A DNA stretch of 64,000 bases from Terasakiella magnetica (GTDB lineage Bacteria; Pseudomonadota; Alphaproteobacteria; Rhodospirillales; Magnetospirillaceae): assembly GCA_902729415.1 (NCBI GenBank), contig CACVCF010000556.1:62001-126000 (forward strand), read 5' to 3'. The position numbers and the translations under genes are program-made. Within the stretch, counting starts at the first letter, position 1; each line of letters starts with the position of its first letter. This document shows positions 61,632 through 64,000 of this stretch, piece by piece. The notes beneath the pieces are model-generated. The model worked only from the letters and a program-made list of their open reading frames with translations. It was not told the DNA's origin and did not search any database.

Positions 61632-62369
61632 ATGCCTAAGAAGCAACTCGCCCTGGTCATCGACCTCAATGTCTGCGTCGGCTGCCATGCCTGCGTGACT
61701 TCCTGCAAGGAATGGAACACCTCGGGCTGGGCCGGGCCGCTCTCCGACGTCAACCCCTATGGCGCCGATCCGACGGGGGTGTTCTTCAACCGGGTCCAGA
61801 CCTTCGAATGCGGCACCTTCCCCGATACCGAGACCATCCACTTCCCCAAAAGCTGCCTGCATTGCGAGGAGCCGCCCTGCGTGCCGGTGTGTCCCACCGG
61901 CGCCAGCTATAAGCGCGAGGCCGACGGCATCGTCTTGGTCGATTACGACAAGTGCATCGGCTGCAAGTACTGCTCGTGGTCGTGCCCCTATGGCGCCCGC
62001 GAATTCGACCCCGGTCAGGGGGTGATGAAGAAGTGCACGCTGTGCGTCGATCGCATCTATGACATGACCCTGCCCGAAGACCGGCGCAAACCCGCCTGTG
62101 TCCTGGCTTGCCCATCCTCGGCCCGTATCTTCGGTGATATCAACGACCCCAATTCCGACACCTCCAAGGCTATCCGCGACAATGGCGGGTTCCAGTTGAT
62201 GCCGGAATGGGGCACTCGCCCCTCCAACCACTATCTGCCACGCCGCAAGACCACCATGACGGTGCATCGTGACGAACTGGTGCGCGTCGACAATCCGCTG
62301 AAGGTCGAAGGCGAATTGCCGCGCCCGGCCTTCACCACGCCGACCATCGACGGCGCATCCAGCTGGTAG
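61632..62369 (+). CDS. soeB: SoeB-like four-cluster iron-sulfur subunit
   Basis: A 245-residue electron-transfer subunit with four Cys groups: CVGCHACVTSCKEW, CLHCEEPPCVPVCP, CIGCKYCSWSCP, and CTLCVDR with CVLACP. There is no export signal, in line with a cytoplasmic complex. It carries electrons from SoeA to SoeC. The start at 61632 follows the soeA stop by 93 bases. Confidence 0.93.
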   Translation: MPKKQLALVIDLNVCVGCHACVTSCKEWNTSGWAGPLSDVNPYGADPTGVFFNRVQTFECGTFPDTETIHFPKSCLHCEEPPCVPVCPTGASYKREADGIVLVDYDKCIGCKYCSWSCPYGAREFDPGQGVMKKCTLCVDRIYDMTLPEDRRKPACVLACPSSARIFGDINDPNSDTSKAIRDNGGFQLMPEWGTRPSNHYLPRRKTTMTVHRDELVRVDNPLKVEGELPRPAFTTPTIDGASSW

Positions 62370-62378
62370 GAGAAGAGC

Positions 62379-63299
62379 ATGAGACCCGCATTTTCCGTCC
62401 TCTTCCTCACCACCTTGATCGGCGCCGGACAGGGGTTGCTGATCGCCATGGTGACGGGGCAGATCTTCGTCACCCTGGGCGGCGGTCCCGAGGTCAGCGG
62501 CGGCTTCTTCGCCGGCGGCGGTCTGCTGGCCCTGATTCTGCTGGGCCTGGGTCTGGTGGCCTCCATGTTCCACCTCGCCAATCCCCAGCGCGGCTGGCGC
62601 GCCGCCAGCCGCTGGCGCACCTCGTGGCTGTCGCGGGAAGTGATCCTGATCCCCCTGCTTTGCGGTCTCGTCCTGCTCTATGCCTTGGCGCATCTGCTGA
62701 GCCTGCGCGAGGTGTCGCTGGTGCTGGGGCTGCTGAGTCTGCTGGTCTGCCTGGCACTGTTCGTCTGTACCGGCATGATCTACGCCTGCGTCCGCTTCAT
62801 CCGCCAATGGGCCTCGGCCTGGACGGTGGTGAACTATCTGATGATGGGGCTGGCCTCGGGCTTTACCCTGGCGGCAGGCTATGCCGGGCTGGCGGGCAGC
62901 GCCCTGGCCGGATTCCTCACCGCCGCCGCCCTGGCCCTGACCCTGGCAGCCCTGGCGGCGCGGCTGACCCAGCTGTGGCTGAATGCACGAGGCACGGCAC
63001 GCTCGTGCATGAAGACCGCCATCGGCACCCACCATACCCAGATCCGCCAGATCACCCAGGGCTTCATGGGCCAGTCCTTCAACACCCAGGAATTCTTCAC
63101 CCCTGGCGGGGCCGAGGCCATCCGGGGCCTGACCCTGCTGTTCATCCTGGCGGGCTTTGTCGCCCCCTTGGGCCTGATCGTTCTCGGCGTGCCGGTCGTG
63201 GCCTTCGTGATCCAGTTTGTGGGGCTTATGGCCGAGCGCTGGGTCTTCTTCGCCGCGGGCGAGCACGTCCAGAACCTTTATTATCAAGCCAAGGCTTGA
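62379..63299 (+). CDS. soeC: SoeC-like DmsC-family membrane anchor
   Basis: A 306-residue membrane protein with about eight helices and DmsC-type features (FHLANPQRGWRAASRWRTSWLSREV near residue 70, a typical quinone-site segment). It anchors SoeAB to the membrane and passes electrons to quinone. It begins 9 bases after soeB with AGGAGAAG as ribosome-binding site. Confidence 0.9.
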   Translation: MRPAFSVLFLTTLIGAGQGLLIAMVTGQIFVTLGGGPEVSGGFFAGGGLLALILLGLGLVASMFHLANPQRGWRAASRWRTSWLSREVILIPLLCGLVLLYALAHLLSLREVSLVLGLLSLLVCLALFVCTGMIYACVRFIRQWASAWTVVNYLMMGLASGFTLAAGYAGLAGSALAGFLTAAALALTLAALAARLTQLWLNARGTARSCMKTAIGTHHTQIRQITQGFMGQSFNTQEFFTPGGAEAIRGLTLLFILAGFVAPLGLIVLGVPVVAFVIQFVGLMAERWVFFAAGEHVQNLYYQAKA

Positions 63300-63330
63300 T
63301 TTGAAAACTCGCAAGACGCCCCCCCCCTGT

Positions 63331-63421
63331 ACCCGCCAAGGCTCTGGCCTTGGAACCCGCTTGATTGATAAAATCAAGGGGTCCAGGGACCACGTCCCTG
63401 GCGGGTGTGGGCAGAGCCCAC
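63331..63421. repeat. Nested multi-hairpin repeat element downstream of soeC
   Basis: Four perfect hairpins in a row: CCAAGG (63336) with CCTTGG (63348), CTTGATT (63360) with AATCAAG (63372), CCAGGGAC (63383) with GTCCCTGG (63394) and GTGGGC (63407) with GCCCAC (63416). The outer arms ACCCGCCA (63331-63338) and TGGCGGGT (63399-63406) pair too, so the first three can fold as a cruciform. This is a dispersed palindromic element, possibly acting as a terminator. Confidence 0.8.
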
Positions 63422-63488
63422 AGAAGCATCGCTCGTCCCCATTCCTTCCGAGGTTGCGAAAGGCGGCAGGCCGCCTCATGTTAGGGGC

Positions 63489-64000
63489 ATGAGACGCCAC
63501 AGCCCCTCCACCTGGGACAAGGCGCGCGGGCAAGGCCCCGGCGCCGATTGGTCCACCCTTCGCACCTTGTTCCCCTATCTGTGGCCGCCGGACGAGCCCG
63601 GTCTGCGCCTGCGGGTGGTGGTCGCCATGGTCTTCCTGGCCGCCGCCAAGGGTATCACTGTCATGGTGCCGCTGTTGTATAAGCAGGCCGTGGACGCCCT
63701 GACCACACGGCCCGACACCACCATCATTGTCGTGCCGCTGGCCCTGCTTCTGGCCTATGGCGCCGTCCGCACCTTAAGCGGCGCCTTCGCCGAGCTGCGC
63801 GACATCGTTTTCGTCAAGGTGGCACAGCGGGCCATCCGCTCGGTGGGGCTCAGCGTGTTCCAGCATCTTCACCGGCTGGGCCTGCGCTTTCACCTGGAAC
63901 GCCAGACCGGCGGCGTCTCGCGCTCCATCGAGCGCGGCACCAAGGGTATCGAGTTCCTGCTGAACTTCATGCTGTTCAACATCCTGCCCACCCTGCTGGA
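63489..64000 (+). CDS. Atm1-type ABC transporter, N-terminal part (truncated by window)
   Basis: About 170 residues are visible. The N-terminal region (STWDKARGQGPGADWSTLRTLFPYLWPP) and the transmembrane part (LLYKQAVDALTTRPDTTIIVV, QRAIRSVGLSVFQHLHRLGLRFHLERQTGGVSRSIERGTKGIEFLL) match Atm1/HMT1-type exporters, which transport glutathione-linked sulfur or metal compounds. The ATPase domain lies beyond the window. The ATG at 63489 has AGGGG close upstream. Confidence 0.87.
   Translation, partial: MRRHSPSTWDKARGQGPGADWSTLRTLFPYLWPPDEPGLRLRVVVAMVFLAAAKGITVMVPLLYKQAVDALTTRPDTTIIVVPLALLLAYGAVRTLSGAFAELRDIVFVKVAQRAIRSVGLSVFQHLHRLGLRFHLERQTGGVSRSIERGTKGIEFLLNFMLFNILPTLL

Noticed and set aside
63360-63378. 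TTGAT...ATCAA resembling an FNR/Anr box
   Set aside because: The half-sites are 7 bases apart instead of 4 and lie within a dispersed hairpin repeat.
1-64000. Magnetosome (mam/mms) genes, expected if the host is magnetotactic
   Set aside because: No gene in the window matches that gene set; the host assignment therefore rests on general gene content only.

Overview
The window is high-GC, gene-dense bacterial chromosome with short intergenic gaps and many overlapping (ATGA, GTGA, TGATG) starts. Gene content points to an alphaproteobacterium of the Rhodospirillales, most likely close to Magnetospirillum/Phaeospirillum. The reasons are a reverse-type dsr sulfur-oxidation operon, a SoeABC-type complex, AcuI, MsrPQ, CheB and hemerythrin signalling genes, and lineage-style palindromic repeats. 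The species assignment is inference. No rRNA, tRNA, CRISPR array, prophage or intact insertion sequence was seen.

Layout. 1-7 kb: a truncated UbiA/MenA-type prenyltransferase, a bile-acid/sodium-symporter-type carrier, a serine-recombinase relative that appears catalytically dead, the MsrPQ repair system, a 105-bp tandem repeat, an M48 metalloprotease and a YjgN-like membrane protein. 7-16.8 kb: acuI, two tiny genes, a TPR protein, a signalling cluster (pentapeptide protein, diguanylate cyclase, response regulator), and housekeeping genes (nitrilase-family amidase, grxC, comF, methyltransferase, sfsA, map). 16.8-24.7 kb: two tandem members of an unrecognised paralogous family behind a CRP-like palindrome, a small Cys-rich protein, bacteriohemerythrin, cheB, an unrecognised 566-aa protein and a voltage-gated-type K+ channel.

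24.8-43.9 kb is the sulfur region. cobA and cbiX can supply siroheme-type tetrapyrrole. A divergent TauD-like oxygenase shares an intergenic inverted repeat with dsrA. dsrABEFHCMKLJOP then runs unbroken on the plus strand. A third member of the unknown paralogous family follows dsrP directly. An ABC-2 exporter and a DsrN/CobB-like amidotransferase paired with a TrpD2-like protein complete the region. DsrEFH and DsrC relay sulfane sulfur to DsrAB (siroheme sulfite reductase running in reverse), DsrL supplies the electron link to a nicotinamide pool, and DsrMKJOP connects to the quinone pool. The sulfite formed could be oxidised by the SoeABC-like complex at 58.6-63.3 kb.

44-58.5 kb: two methyltransferases, yqgE, a DsbD-family protein, a universal stress protein, a pseudouridine synthase, an RND efflux pump with its TetR regulator and a palindromic operator, a TPR/O-GlcNAc-transferase-like gene broken by a 13-bp duplication, a hotdog thioesterase and an enoyl-CoA hydratase. 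The window ends inside an Atm1-type ABC transporter.

The best candidates for something undescribed are the three-member paralogous family (17049, 18188, 38374), the hairpin repeat family that recurs with compensatory changes inside the dsr operon, and the conserved-looking operators at 16906 and 27515. No stretch longer than about 300 bases lacks a gene; the gaps at 2168-2421 and 16828-17048 are the largest without repeats.
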